The notes beneath the pieces are model-generated. The model was given only the letters and a program-made list of their open reading frames with translations. It made no database searches and had not been told where the DNA came from. Position numbers and translations under genes: made by a program. Shown piece by piece: positions 1-8,904 of a DNA stretch of 64,000 nucleotides. Positions within the stretch are counted from its first letter, which is position 1; every line of letters begins with the position of its first letter. The DNA is taken from positions 124,001-188,000 of the forward strand of contig NZ_JABAGQ010000007.1 of the NCBI RefSeq assembly GCF_012844225.1. Reading direction: 5' to 3'. This DNA comes from Rhodococcus sp. 105337 (GTDB lineage: Bacteria > Actinomycetota > Actinomycetes > Mycobacteriales > Mycobacteriaceae).

Positions 1-208
1 CCCCCGCGAATTGCCGCAGCAAACCGAATTCGGTGCGGGTCGGGTAGTACTCGGGCAGCCGCGTGATCTCTTCGAAGAGTGTGCTGCCGCGCGCGTCGTA
101 CAGCCACGTGGGCGAGAGATATTTCGGGGTCGACGTCAACCCTCGGTAGGCATCGGCGCGGAGCTTCTCGTCGAACTGTTCGGGTTCGAGATAGACGTCG
201 ACTGTCAT
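1..208 (-). CDS. egtD: EgtD, histidine N-alpha-methyltransferase (partial, N-terminal 69 residues)
   Basis: EgtD makes hercynine by trimethylating histidine with SAM, the entry step of ergothioneine synthesis. Only the N-terminus lies in the window; the gene continues past base 1. The ATG at 208 gives [11 protein letters not shown], followed by a segment resembling the EgtD N-terminal region ([19 protein letters not shown], then [10 protein letters not shown]). The start overlaps the egtC stop codon (ATGA), so translation is probably coupled. As last gene of the minus-strand egtA-B-C-D run, it supplies the substrate that EgtB sulfoxidises. The family call rests on these conserved stretches and on gene order; the SAM-binding core cannot be checked here. 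Confidence 0.9.
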   Translation of the reverse strand, partial: MTVDVYLEPEQFDEKLRADAYRGLTSTPKYLSPTWLYDARGSTLFEEITRLPEYYPTRTEFGLLRQFAG

Positions 209-954
209 GGAGCCTTGACCTCCAGTGGGGAGACGATAAGTTTTCCGGGTATCGCATGGACGAGATGCCGGTCGGGCACCGGCTGCCAGCGCAGGTCGTC
301 GTCGTACGGTTCCGAGGCGACGATGGCGACGTCTTCGTCCACAAGGGTCCACAACGAGTGGTACCACGCCGTCGCCCACATCTCGGACCCGTTGCACAAC
401 AACAGGTTCAGCCGGGATTCGGGAGCGGCACCGATGATGTCGCGCACCAGGGACATCAGAGCGATGTCGGGTGTCCCGGACCGAAGCCGGTGGCGCAACA
501 ACATCCACAGGGCCGCGGAGTCGGTCGGCGCGTCGAGTTGCAGCAAGTCTTCGACGGGCAGCGTGGACGCGAGAGAGGCGAGGGATCCGGGCCATCCTCG
601 GACCACCCCGTTGAGGCTGAACCCCCAGCGCGCTTCACCGAACGGCGCCGCCGCGGACCGTTCCACCGGCATACCCTCGGTGGCCGATCGCAGCGCGACC
701 ATCAAGGCACTGCCGCGTATGCCCGACAGCCCCTCTCCCACAAAGGGATCGGACCAGATCGGTGAGGCCGACCGGTACCGGCCGAAAGTTCCGTCGTCAC
801 GCCACCAGCCCACTCCGAAACCGTCGGCGTTGATGGTGCCGCCCCCACGCATGTCGCGGGGCGCGAACGACTGGCGAATCAAGGAGTGCGGGCCGCGATG
901 GACCAGCTCGGCAGCTCCCGTGGCCGGTCCGAGATAGCCCAGGTGCCTACACAT
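205..954 (-). CDS. egtC: EgtC, gamma-glutamyl hercynylcysteine sulfoxide amidohydrolase
   Basis: EgtC removes glutamate from gamma-glutamyl-hercynylcysteine sulfoxide in ergothioneine synthesis. The protein is 249 residues and begins MCRHLGYLG. Cys2 becomes the N-terminal nucleophile after Met removal, as in class II glutamine amidotransferase (Ntn) enzymes. The internal segment [10 protein letters not shown] is the typical Gln-amidotransferase glycine/asparagine motif. The ATG at 954 is chosen because it places Cys at position 2; longer upstream reading in this frame is antisense to nothing and overlaps egtB. The start overlaps the end of egtB by 8 bases and the stop overlaps egtD, so the four genes read as one translationally coupled operon. 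Confidence 0.93.
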   Translation of the reverse strand: MCRHLGYLGPATGAAELVHRGPHSLIRQSFAPRDMRGGGTINADGFGVGWWRDDGTFGRYRSASPIWSDPFVGEGLSGIRGSALMVALRSATEGMPVERSAAAPFGEARWGFSLNGVVRGWPGSLASLASTLPVEDLLQLDAPTDSAALWMLLRHRLRSGTPDIALMSLVRDIIGAAPESRLNLLLCNGSEMWATAWYHSLWTLVDEDVAIVASEPYDDDLRWQPVPDRHLVHAIPGKLIVSPLEVKAP

Positions 955-2257
955 CCGGCTCCCCGGCACCGGCCGGGTCGTATGCGAGGCGGAAACCCGC
1001 GAAGATCTGGCGTCGGACCGGAAGATCCCAGTTGCGGAAGGTTCCCCGGCACGCGACCGAGTCGGTTCCGAACGAACCGCCGCGCAGTACCCGGTAGTCG
1101 TTCCCGAAGAACACTTCCGAGTACTCCCGGTACGGGAACGCCCGGAAGCCCGGGTACGGCTCGAACGGTGAGGAGGTCCACTCCCACACGTCCCCGATGA
1201 GCTGGTGGACGCCGAGCGGTGACGCCCCCGCCGGATATGCCCCCACCACGGCCGGGCCGAGGTGACACTGTCCGAGGTTCGCATGCTGGGGGCCGGGCTC
1301 CTCGTCGCCCCACGGGTACGCGCGGCTGCGACCCGTGGCGGGATCCCACCGCGCTGCCTTCTCCCACTCGAACTCGGTCGGCAGGCGGCCACCCGCCCAG
1401 CGGCCGAACGCCTCGGCTTCGTAGAAGCACACGTGCACCACCGGTTCGTCCGGGTGCAGTTCCACGATCCGTCCGAACGACCGCCGTGCACGCCGGCCCG
1501 CAGGATCGTGGGTCCAGAACCGGGGCGCCTCGAGCTCGGCGTCACAGCGGTGTCTCCATCCCGGCTCGGACCAGAATTCGGGTCGCCGGTACCCGCCGTC
1601 CTCGACGAATTCGAGGTAACGCCGGTTCGACACCGGCACGGTGTCGATCGAGAACGCGGGCACGTGGACGCGCTGCGCGGGCTGTTCGTTGTCCAGCGCC
1701 CACGGATCGCTCGACGTCCCGATCTCGACCTCGCCGGCGGGCACGAGCACCCGGCTCTGCTCCGGCGGCGTTCCCCGCCGAGGCGCCTCCGGGGCGTCGA
1801 GCAGCGGTGGCCCCTCGCGCAACTGATGCGTGGCGAGCATCGTCTCGCCGTGTTGCTGCTCGTGCTGCGCGACCATGGCGAAAACGAACCCGTCACGCGT
1901 GAGTTCGGAATCGAAACTCCCCTGGTTCAGGGCATCCCAGCTGGCGGCACGGACCTCGTCGACGTAACGACGCGCCTCGTCCGGGCCGAGCAGCGGCAAC
2001 TCGGGCCGTGTCGCGCGGGGATGCAGGAACGCGTCGTACAGGTCGTCGATGCCGCTTCGTAGCGGCGGCCGGCCCCCGACCTTCCGCACGAGCCACTGCT
2101 CTTCCTGGTTGGCGATGTGCACGAGATCCCAGACCAGCGGGCTCATCAACGGCGAGTGCTGCGCGGTGAGCTCGGAGTCGGGGAGATCGGTCAGCGATCT
2201 CGTCCGAGCGCGCGCACGCTCCAGGTGCTGACGGAGCCGGGTACGCGCGGCCGTCAC
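947..2257 (-). CDS. egtB: EgtB, hercynine oxygenase (ergothioneine sulfoxide synthase)
   Basis: EgtB is a non-haem iron oxygenase that joins gamma-glutamylcysteine to hercynine with O2. The 436-residue protein has an N-terminal DinB-like helical domain carrying the iron ligands: His47 (in DLVHIAN) and the HxxxH pair His132/His136 (in AQHEQQH), positions that agree closely with the three-His site known for mycobacterial EgtB. The C-terminal half is a formylglycine-generating-enzyme/sulfatase-modifying fold (GRLPTEFEWEKAAR, GDVWEWT, RVLRGGSF, GFRLAYD). The GTG at 2257 is preferred because it overlaps the egtA stop as GTGA; a longer in-frame extension would run deep into egtA. Substrate comes from EgtA and EgtD. 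Confidence 0.94.
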   Translation of the reverse strand: MTAARTRLRQHLERARARTRSLTDLPDSELTAQHSPLMSPLVWDLVHIANQEEQWLVRKVGGRPPLRSGIDDLYDAFLHPRATRPELPLLGPDEARRYVDEVRAASWDALNQGSFDSELTRDGFVFAMVAQHEQQHGETMLATHQLREGPPLLDAPEAPRRGTPPEQSRVLVPAGEVEIGTSSDPWALDNEQPAQRVHVPAFSIDTVPVSNRRYLEFVEDGGYRRPEFWSEPGWRHRCDAELEAPRFWTHDPAGRRARRSFGRIVELHPDEPVVHVCFYEAEAFGRWAGGRLPTEFEWEKAARWDPATGRSRAYPWGDEEPGPQHANLGQCHLGPAVVGAYPAGASPLGVHQLIGDVWEWTSSPFEPYPGFRAFPYREYSEVFFGNDYRVLRGGSFGTDSVACRGTFRNWDLPVRRQIFAGFRLAYDPAGAGEPDV

Positions 2258-3477
2258 CGCCCGGTCACCTCCGGTGCACGTCCCCGCAGACATCGGGCAG
2301 CGGCGGCGTCGAGAGCACTGGTGAAACGCATGTCGCGCGAGGATTCCGCGGCGAGCGAGAGCAATCCTGCTGCGGCGGCGCGCAATTCGACCGCCCCGAG
2401 CCCGACTCGTGCCGCCTCGCTCCACATCTCCCGAACCGGAGCTGCGACCGCAGTGGCTTCCTGCGTCACCGCCGGTGTACTGAGCAGCGCCTCGATGGCG
2501 GCCACCGGTACCTGCCACAGGTCACCGGGCTGGGCATCGATGTATCGCACCTCGAGGTGTCCGCGTGGCCGCACCGGAGGGAACAGCGTCGTCATGTGGT
2601 AATCGAGATCGCCGACGGTGGGGCGGCGGCCGATCTCGGCATCGAGACTCCCGTCGAGCCAGTCGGCGAACGTGGCGCCCGGTGGAGCATGCCACTCCGG
2701 TTCGCCGGAACGCACGCACGTCAACGGCGCATCGATCACCCATGCCGGATAGCCGGCCGGGTCGGGCACATCGGTGAGTTCGGGGTCGAGCGCCAGCCAC
2801 GCGCGCATCCGTTGCGACACCCACTCACCGTCCGGAGCGCCCCGCATGCTCGGCGAGCACGCGAACGCGGCGATCATCGCCGGGCCCATGGCATGCAGCA
2901 GCTTCCAGCGGCGGTCGATCTCGTCGTCGTTCTCGCCGGCATCGACACTGACCTGCACAGCGGCGGTGTTGTTCATCATGAGCCGGCCCATCGGCCCGAT
3001 CCGGTCGTAGCGCATTTCCATCGCCCCGTACCGGGGAGTGTGGAGCAGCCGCTGAGGGGGCCGGATCGCGTCGGAGGCGCCGTCGAGCATCGTCACCGAA
3101 CGACGCGCGAGCAGCGCGCGGAGCATCCTCGCGTCGGCGCTGAGCCGATCGCATACCTGACGCGCGGAGGTGCAGGGCGCACTCGACAGTTCCACCTGAC
3201 CACCGGGCTCGAGGCTCACCACACTGCCCGACGGCAGCGGTCTCTCCGACGACGGCGGCAGGACCGTCCGGGGCGCATGTGAGCCGAGCGCATCGACGAG
3301 CGAGGACAGTTGCGGGCGCGCGGCCGTGATGTCGGCACGCGCCGTGAGCCACTCGAGTTCGACGCCGATCAGGCGTGGTGGACCGGCACGGAAGCTCACG
3401 TCCCGGACGTGCTTTTCGGCAGCTCCGCGTGTCCCGAGTCCCGCCCGAGCGTGCGATACCGGAAAATTGATCGACAT
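2254..3477 (-). CDS. egtA: EgtA, glutamate-cysteine ligase of ergothioneine synthesis
   Basis: EgtA ligates glutamate and cysteine to gamma-glutamylcysteine, the sulfur donor used by EgtB. The 407-residue protein belongs to the GCS2-type ligases: IGVELEWLT near residue 40 is the conserved ATP/Glu-site start, and YGAMEMRYD, MMNNTAAVQVSVDAG and HLEVRYIDAQP are the expected later motifs. The ATG at 3477 follows a divergent promoter region shared with egtE. First gene of the egtA-B-C-D run. It is a little shorter than the mycobacterial protein at the N-terminus; no key motif appears missing. Confidence 0.92.
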   Translation of the reverse strand: MSINFPVSHARAGLGTRGAAEKHVRDVSFRAGPPRLIGVELEWLTARADITAARPQLSSLVDALGSHAPRTVLPPSSERPLPSGSVVSLEPGGQVELSSAPCTSARQVCDRLSADARMLRALLARRSVTMLDGASDAIRPPQRLLHTPRYGAMEMRYDRIGPMGRLMMNNTAAVQVSVDAGENDDEIDRRWKLLHAMGPAMIAAFACSPSMRGAPDGEWVSQRMRAWLALDPELTDVPDPAGYPAWVIDAPLTCVRSGEPEWHAPPGATFADWLDGSLDAEIGRRPTVGDLDYHMTTLFPPVRPRGHLEVRYIDAQPGDLWQVPVAAIEALLSTPAVTQEATAVAAPVREMWSEAARVGLGAVELRAAAAGLLSLAAESSRDMRFTSALDAAAARCLRGRAPEVTGR

Positions 3478-3650
3478 CACCACTCGATTCACCCCCCACG
3501 GCTGCCTGACAAGGTCTGCGAACGAGACTAACGCGCGTGGGCACGCAACGCGGGGAGATCGCCTCCGCGCGGCAGGCAACCCGGTGGGATTCCGGTGCGG
3601 CGGGATACTGTCCGAGACGACCACGCCGACGTGCGGGAGGGGATGTGCCG
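3478..3650. promoter_or_regulatory. Divergent egtA / egtE intergenic region
   Basis: This 173-base gap separates the egtA start (minus) from the egtE start (plus) and must hold both promoters. A GGGAGGGG ribosome-binding site at 3635-3642 serves egtE. I see no convincing operator palindrome. Confidence 0.5.
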
Positions 3651-4829
3651 ATGCTGGATCTCGAGCAGGCGCGCCGGGACACACCCGGATGCTTCGAACG
3701 CGTGTTCCTCGACAGCGCCGGTTCGTCGCTTCCGCCCACCCCGGTGGTCGACACTGTGGTGTCGCACCTGCGGCGGGAAGCCGAGGTGGGCGGATACGTC
3801 GCGGCGAACGAGCGGCGCGGCGATCTCGACGCGGTGAAGACCTCGCTCGGCCGTCTGCTCGGCGCGCCGGCGGAATCCATCGCGCTGTCGGACAGCGCGT
3901 CGCGTGCGTGGACATCGTTCTTCTACGCGGTGCCGTTGCGGCCCGGCGACAGGATCCTCCTCTCCCGGGCCGAATACGCCGCGAATGCGGTTGCGGCACT
4001 GCAGCGTGCACGAACGACCGGGGCTCACGTGGAGGTGGTTCCGTCCGATCCGTCCGGACGCATCGACCTCGATGCGCTGACCGGGATGCTCGACGAGCGT
4101 GTCCGGCTGGTGTCCGTCGTACACGCTCCCACCAACGGAGGGCTGGTCAATCCCGTGCGGGAGGTGGCCGATGCCGCCCACGCGGTGGGCGCACTCGTAC
4201 TGCTCGACGCGTGCCAGTCCGTCGGCCAGTTGCGGGTCGACATTCCCGAACTCGACGTCGACGCGCTCTCCGGAACCGGCCGCAAGTGGCTACGGGGGCC
4301 TCGCGGCACGGGCTTCCTCTATGTCCGGCCGCGCCTGGTCACCCAACTCGAACCCGCGATGATCGATCTGCACAGTGCGGTGTGGACGGCGCCGGATCGC
4401 TTCGACTACGCGCCGGACGCCACCCGGTTCGAGATGTGGGAAGCCGACGTCGCCGCACGACTGGGGCTGGGCGCGGCCGTCGATTATCTGCTCGGTCTCG
4501 GGGTCGACGAGGTGGTCGACGCGCTCGGTTATCGCGCCCAGCACCTGCGCGACGGTCTCGATCGAATCCCCGGCGCGACCGTGCGAGATCTCGGTGACCG
4601 GCGCAGCGGAATCGTCTCGTTCACGCTGGACGGCTGGGAACCGGACGCGGTGCGGGACGCTCTGGCGCAACGGTCGGTGACGGTGACGGTGAGCCACCGC
4701 AGTTCGACGCTGCTCGACATGTCGGCCCGCCGTCTCGAGGCAGTCGTGCGGGCCTCCCCGCACTACTTCGTCTCTCCGGCAGACGTGGACCGGTTCCTGT
4801 CGGCCGTCCGCGACCTCGCAGCGCGCTAA
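3651..4829 (+). CDS. egtE: EgtE-like PLP-dependent class V aminotransferase-fold C-S lyase
   Basis: EgtE cleaves hercynylcysteine sulfoxide to ergothioneine with PLP. The 392-residue protein is a class-V aminotransferase/cysteine-desulfurase fold. It has DSAGSSLPP at residues 21-29, the PLP-ring aspartate Asp186 in LLDACQS, and the Schiff-base lysine Lys212 in SGTGRKWLRGPRGTGFL. The ATG at 3651 is chosen for its 8-base spacing from GGGAGGGG; an in-frame GTG at 3645 is too close to that site. Unlike the usual egtABCDE order, egtE is divergent from egtA. The position beside egtABCD makes EgtE the best call, although the fold alone would also fit a cysteine desulfurase-like enzyme. Confidence 0.82.
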   Translation: MLDLEQARRDTPGCFERVFLDSAGSSLPPTPVVDTVVSHLRREAEVGGYVAANERRGDLDAVKTSLGRLLGAPAESIALSDSASRAWTSFFYAVPLRPGDRILLSRAEYAANAVAALQRARTTGAHVEVVPSDPSGRIDLDALTGMLDERVRLVSVVHAPTNGGLVNPVREVADAAHAVGALVLLDACQSVGQLRVDIPELDVDALSGTGRKWLRGPRGTGFLYVRPRLVTQLEPAMIDLHSAVWTAPDRFDYAPDATRFEMWEADVAARLGLGAAVDYLLGLGVDEVVDALGYRAQHLRDGLDRIPGATVRDLGDRRSGIVSFTLDGWEPDAVRDALAQRSVTVTVSHRSSTLLDMSARRLEAVVRASPHYFVSPADVDRFLSAVRDLAAR

Positions 4830-5036
4830 ACGGTCTCCACCTGCGCGGGTTCGCGTCCGAGGTGCCGATCCGGTAGAGTGGATCGAGTTGTCTCGGCGAG
4901 GGTGGACCGCATCTGTCGGATCACCGTGATCGACGCGGCCGCGGCTTTGATGAGCACCTGCTCCTGTCGCGCGTGCCGGCCCACTTGCCGAGAACACCCG
5001 ACCACGAAGTGCCATCAGCGTAGGAGCCGTTACATC

Positions 5037-5657
5037 ATGTCCGACGAGAACAATCTCGTAGCCAGCGTCCGCACCGAGTTCGGCAAGGGCGCCGCGCGCC
5101 GTGCCCGCCGCGACGGTCAGGTCCCCGCCGTGCTGTACGGCCACAACACCGACCCGCAGCACCTCGCGCTCCCCTCGCGTGAGTTCGCCGCCGTCCTGCG
5201 TGCCCACGGCACCAACGCCATCCTGACCCTGGACATCGACGGCACCGAGCAGCTCGCGCTGACGAAGTCCGTCGTCGTCCACCCGATCCGCCGCTACATC
5301 GAGCACGCCGACCTCCTCGTCGTGAAGCGCGGCGAGAAGGTCACCGTCGAGGTGCCCGTCGTGCTCGAGGGCGAGCCCGCCAGCGGCACGCTGGTCGTCA
5401 ACGAGGTCAGCACCATCAAGATCGAAGCCGACGCGATGAAGCTCCCCGAGGAGATCAAGGTCTCCATCGAGGGCGTCGAGGCCGGTACCCAGATCCTCGC
5501 CGGCGGCATCGAGCTGCCGTCGGGCTCGAGCCTGCAGGACGATGCCGATCTGCTGATCGTGAACATCGTCGAGGCTCCGTCCGCCGATGAGCTCGAGGGC
5601 GAAGAGGGTGCCGACGAGGCTCCCGCCGCCGAAGAAGCAGCAGAAGAAGAGGCCTGA
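5037..5657 (+). CDS. rplY: 50S ribosomal protein L25/general stress protein Ctc
   Basis: L25/Ctc binds 5S rRNA in the large subunit. The 206-residue protein is the long two-domain form: an N-terminal 5S-binding beta-barrel (about residues 1-95; [17 protein letters not shown]) and a C-terminal TL5/Ctc domain (about 96-190; [26 protein letters not shown]), ending in an acidic Glu/Ala tail. The ATG at 5037 is preceded by TAGGAG at 5021-5026. It is followed 95 bases later by pth, as in mycobacteria (Rv1015c-Rv1014c), so the two are probably co-transcribed. The 207-base gap after egtE probably holds its promoter. Confidence 0.95.
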   Translation: MSDENNLVASVRTEFGKGAARRARRDGQVPAVLYGHNTDPQHLALPSREFAAVLRAHGTNAILTLDIDGTEQLALTKSVVVHPIRRYIEHADLLVVKRGEKVTVEVPVVLEGEPASGTLVVNEVSTIKIEADAMKLPEEIKVSIEGVEAGTQILAGGIELPSGSSLQDDADLLIVNIVEAPSADELEGEEGADEAPAAEEAAEEEA

Positions 5658-5752
5658 GTCTTCACCGGCTCCCTGTGAAGTCACTCGTGCGGCGCGTCAT
5701 CCTCCGGGGTGGCGCGCCGCACGTGGTTGTAGATGCACGGAAGGAACTGCAC

Positions 5753-6325
5753 GTGAGCGAGGACACCGCGCTCGTCGTCGGGCTGGGAAATCCCGGGCCG
5801 AAGTACGAAAACACCCGGCACAACATCGGTTTCATGGTGGCCGACGTGCTGGCAGGCCGGGTCGGTGGCAAGTTCGGTGCTCACAAGCGCAGCAATTCCG
5901 ACATCGTGCAGGCACGGCTCGACGGTCGTCAGGTGATCATCGCCAAGCCCCGCACGTACATGAACCTCTCCGGGGGCCCGGTCGCGAGCCTCGCCAAGTT
6001 CTTCTCGGTCGACCCGTCGAACATCGTGGTGATCCACGACGAACTCGATCTGGACTTCGAGACGATCCGTCTCAAGCAGGGCGGCGGTGAGAACGGGCAC
6101 AACGGCCTCCGGTCGACGTCCTCGGCACTGGGCACCAAGGACTACGTGCGTGTCCGGATGGGCATCGGGCGCCCTCCCGGCCGGCAGGACCCCGCCGACT
6201 ACGTGCTCAAGCCGTTCTCCACCACGGAACGCAAAGAGCTCCCGGTGTGGTGTGAAGAAGGCGCCGACGCCGTGGAACTCGTGCTGCGACTGGGGCTCGA
6301 AGGCGCCCAGAACCGCGTGCACTGA
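5753..6325 (+). CDS. pth: Peptidyl-tRNA hydrolase
   Basis: Pth releases peptides from prematurely dropped peptidyl-tRNA. The 190-residue protein has the hallmark [20 protein letters not shown], in which the catalytic His is that of RHNIG, plus [10 protein letters not shown] and VIHDELDLD. The GTG at 5753 is chosen: GGAAGGA at 5739-5745 lies 7 bases upstream and the length then matches the family. A start at 5675 would add an unconserved extension. It follows rplY in the same direction. Confidence 0.95.
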   Translation: MSEDTALVVGLGNPGPKYENTRHNIGFMVADVLAGRVGGKFGAHKRSNSDIVQARLDGRQVIIAKPRTYMNLSGGPVASLAKFFSVDPSNIVVIHDELDLDFETIRLKQGGGENGHNGLRSTSSALGTKDYVRVRMGIGRPPGRQDPADYVLKPFSTTERKELPVWCEEGADAVELVLRLGLEGAQNRVH

Positions 6326-6443
6326 TACAGAACCGTCGGACGGGCGCAGTCGAATCCGCCCGAAACGACCCTACGAGTTGCCGAGTAACATGGACGAGTT
6401 GCCGGCGACAGCCGCACCAGTCCCGCTTCGAGAGGTTTCCGCG

Positions 6444-8132
6444 TTGAGCACCCCGCACGCTTCGGCCGTCAGCGAATCCACCGGAGTCCCGAAGCCCGGA
6501 TCCGGTAAGGAAGTACGGGCCGAGGCTCAGCGCCGCCGTACGTTCGCCGTCATCTCCCACCCCGACGCCGGTAAGTCCACGCTCACCGAGGCCCTCGCTC
6601 TGCACGCGAAGGTGATCTCCGAGGCGGGCGCCGTGCACGGAAAGGCCGGCCGCAAATCGACCGTCTCCGACTGGATGGAGATGGAGAAGGCGCGCGGCAT
6701 CTCCGTCAGCTCGACGGCACTGCAGTTCAACTACACCTCCTCCGAGTCGGCTCGCGGCGACGACGGAAGCGAGACGGTCAACGTCATCAACCTCGTCGAT
6801 ACGCCCGGTCACTCCGATTTCTCGGAGGACACCTATCGCGTGCTCACGGCTGTCGACGCGGCCGTGATGCTCATCGACGCCGCGAAGGGCCTCGAGCCGC
6901 AGACCCTCAAATTGTTCCAGGTGTGCCGTCACCGCGGCATCCCCGTGATCACCGTCATCAACAAGTGGGACCGGCCCGGTCGCGCACCGCTCGAACTGCT
7001 CGACGAGATCGACGAGCGCATCGGCCTGACCCCCACTCCCCTGTTCTGGCCGGTCGGGATCGCCGGTGATTTCCGCGGCCTGCTGCGTCGCGGCGAGGAC
7101 GGCACCGCAACCGAGTACATCAAGTTCACCCGCACCGCGGGTGGCGCGAAGATCGCACCCGAAGAGCACCTGTCGGTGGACCAGGCGTCCGACCGCGAGG
7201 GCGATATCTGGACCGAAGCCGCCGAGGAGTCCGAACTTCTCTCGGCAAGCGGTCAGGACCACGACCAGGAGATGTTCCTCGCCGGACAGACGTCCCCGGT
7301 GATCTTCGCGTCGGCCATGCTCAACTTCGGTGTCCGGCAGATTCTCGACACGCTGGTGTCGCTGGCACCGCCGCCGCGCGCCCGGATCGACATCGAGGGC
7401 AACCCGCGCAACGTCGACGATCCGTTCAGCGCGGTGGTGTTCAAGGTTCAGGCCGGTATGGACACCGCACACCGCGACCGGCTCGCCTTCATGCGGATCG
7501 TCTCCGGTGTCTTCGAACGCGGCATGGTGGTCACGCACGCCCAGACCGGGAAGCCGTTCGCCACGAAGTACGCGCTCACCGTCTTCGGGCGTGAACGGAC
7601 CACGGTGGAGAACGCCTACCCCGGGGACGTGGTGGGTCTGGTCAACGCAACCGCGCTCGCGCCGGGCCACACGCTGTACGTGGACAAGAAGGTGGAGTTC
7701 CCGCCGATTCCGTCGTTCGCCCCCGAGCACTTCGCGATCCTGCGCGCCGAGAGCGCGTCGAAGTACAAGCAGTTCCGCAAGGCGGTCGATCAACTCGACT
7801 CCGAAGGTGTCGTGCAGATTCTGCGCAACGACATCCGCGGTGACGCCTCGCCGGTCATGGCGGCAGTCGGTCCGATGCAGTTCGAGGTCGTCGCGGCGCG
7901 GATGAAGGCCGAATACAACGTGGACCCGAAGATCGAGCCGCTGGGATACGCGCTCGCCCGACGGACCGACACCGCGTCGGAAGACGAGCTCAACCGTCAG
8001 CGCGGGGTCGAGGTGTTCACACGGTCCGACGGTGTGCTGCTCGCACTCGTGAGCGACAAGTGGCGTCTGCAGTACATCGAGAAGGAACACCCGGACCTCA
8101 CGCTCGAACCGCTCGTCGCCGCGACCGACTGA
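6444..8132 (+). CDS. prfC: Peptide chain release factor 3 (GTPase)
   Basis: RF3 is a translational GTPase that recycles RF1/RF2 from the ribosome. The protein has the P-loop SHPDAGKST, the switch region GISVSSTALQF, G3 motif DTPGHSDF and G4 motif NKWD, followed by EF-Tu-like domain 2 and the RF3-specific C-terminal domain (MQFEVVAARMKAEYNV). The start is uncertain. TTG at 6444 has GAGAGG (6430-6435) at 8-base spacing and gives 562 residues. An ATG at 6390 would add 18 residues without a clear ribosome-binding site. Length is slightly above the ~530-residue E. coli protein because of a poorly conserved N-terminal tail. Confidence 0.94.
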   Translation: MSTPHASAVSESTGVPKPGSGKEVRAEAQRRRTFAVISHPDAGKSTLTEALALHAKVISEAGAVHGKAGRKSTVSDWMEMEKARGISVSSTALQFNYTSSESARGDDGSETVNVINLVDTPGHSDFSEDTYRVLTAVDAAVMLIDAAKGLEPQTLKLFQVCRHRGIPVITVINKWDRPGRAPLELLDEIDERIGLTPTPLFWPVGIAGDFRGLLRRGEDGTATEYIKFTRTAGGAKIAPEEHLSVDQASDREGDIWTEAAEESELLSASGQDHDQEMFLAGQTSPVIFASAMLNFGVRQILDTLVSLAPPPRARIDIEGNPRNVDDPFSAVVFKVQAGMDTAHRDRLAFMRIVSGVFERGMVVTHAQTGKPFATKYALTVFGRERTTVENAYPGDVVGLVNATALAPGHTLYVDKKVEFPPIPSFAPEHFAILRAESASKYKQFRKAVDQLDSEGVVQILRNDIRGDASPVMAAVGPMQFEVVAARMKAEYNVDPKIEPLGYALARRTDTASEDELNRQRGVEVFTRSDGVLLALVSDKWRLQYIEKEHPDLTLEPLVAATD

Positions 8133-8148
8133 CGGAATCCCGGCGGAC

Positions 8149-8163
8149 GCACCCGGTGGGTGC
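8149..8163. terminator. Short hairpin after prfC
   Basis: GCACCC-GGT-GGGTGC forms a 6-bp stem starting 16 bases after the prfC stop. There is no T-run, so it is only a weak terminator candidate. Confidence 0.35.
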
Positions 8164-8231
8164 AACCTGCGGACTTTACTGATACTTTCCCTTCCGTCGA
8201 TCCGACGTATCGGGTGGAATCAGGAGCAACG

Positions 8232-8852
8232 ATGAGCGACGACGCACCGGCCTCGGCTGGGGACGGACTGCCGTCCGGTAGGCCGGGGGACGCAACCGCA
8301 CGGTCCGGAGGACCGAAACGGTCGGGCACCTTCGTCTACCCGTTGCCGAGCACCCCTCTGCCCAGCAGCACTCCGCTCACCGGCACGGTCCGGCCGGACT
8401 CGGCCGGGAAGTCCGCTCCGGGTGTGTCCGGAGCGAACACCGAGAGCGAGCGCGCGATCGACCGCGACCCGGCCGGCGGGGTGGACGCCGGCATCTTCGA
8501 CGAAGGGACGACCCTGGTGAGCAGCACCAGCACGAACGGCACGGTCAACGGTGCGGGAACCGCAACCGACGGTGCCCGCACCACCACCGCGACGTCCTCC
8601 GTCACCGCGCCGACTCCGTCCCGGCGGAACTCGATGGGTGTGGCCTCGGTCCGGATCGCAGCCCGGCTCGCCCAGAACGAACTGGGAACCTCCGGTGGCC
8701 AGGGCGACCCGATCTCGGACAACGACGAACTGCTCACCCTGCTCGGCGAGTACCTCGTCGCCGGCGGACTCGAGAAGCCCGAACTCCACGTGACCCTCGG
8801 CGGTCAGACCATCGTGGTGGACCTGCAGACTCCGCAACGTCACGCCCGCTGA
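8232..8852 (+). CDS. Hypothetical protein, low-complexity N-terminus
   Basis: Not recognised. The 206-residue protein has a Pro/Ser/Thr/Gly-rich, probably disordered N-terminal ~135 residues and a more ordered C-terminal ~70 residues (SVRIAARLAQNEL, then DELLTLLGEYLVAGGLEKPELHVTLGGQTIVVDLQ). The C-terminal part could form a small alpha/beta unit. No signal peptide or membrane segment is visible. The ATG at 8232 has AGGAG at 8222-8226. It lies 99 bases after prfC in the same direction and ends convergently with the next gene. GC3 bias supports coding. Confidence 0.75.
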   Translation: MSDDAPASAGDGLPSGRPGDATARSGGPKRSGTFVYPLPSTPLPSSTPLTGTVRPDSAGKSAPGVSGANTESERAIDRDPAGGVDAGIFDEGTTLVSSTSTNGTVNGAGTATDGARTTTATSSVTAPTPSRRNSMGVASVRIAARLAQNELGTSGGQGDPISDNDELLTLLGEYLVAGGLEKPELHVTLGGQTIVVDLQTPQRHAR

Positions 8853-8904
8853 CCGGATCCCCGGCGGCGCGGCACGACGCGCGCGCTGCCGGAACGCCGG
8901 TCAG
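8849..8904. terminator. Bidirectional terminator-like hairpin spanning both stop codons
   Basis: CTGACCGG (8849-8856) pairs with CCGGTCAG (8897-8904), enclosing a second GC stem. The outer arms contain the stop codons of both convergent genes. There is no T-run. Confidence 0.5.

Noticed and set aside
205-1896. A 563-residue reading frame covering egtC and part of egtB
   Set aside because: Only its last 249 residues are EgtC; the rest is an out-of-frame shadow of egtB rich in Arg/Ser/Pro.
4878-5036. N-terminal extension of rplY
   Set aside because: The extension (starting [11 protein letters not shown]) is not part of the L25 family, and a ribosome-binding site precedes the ATG at 5037.
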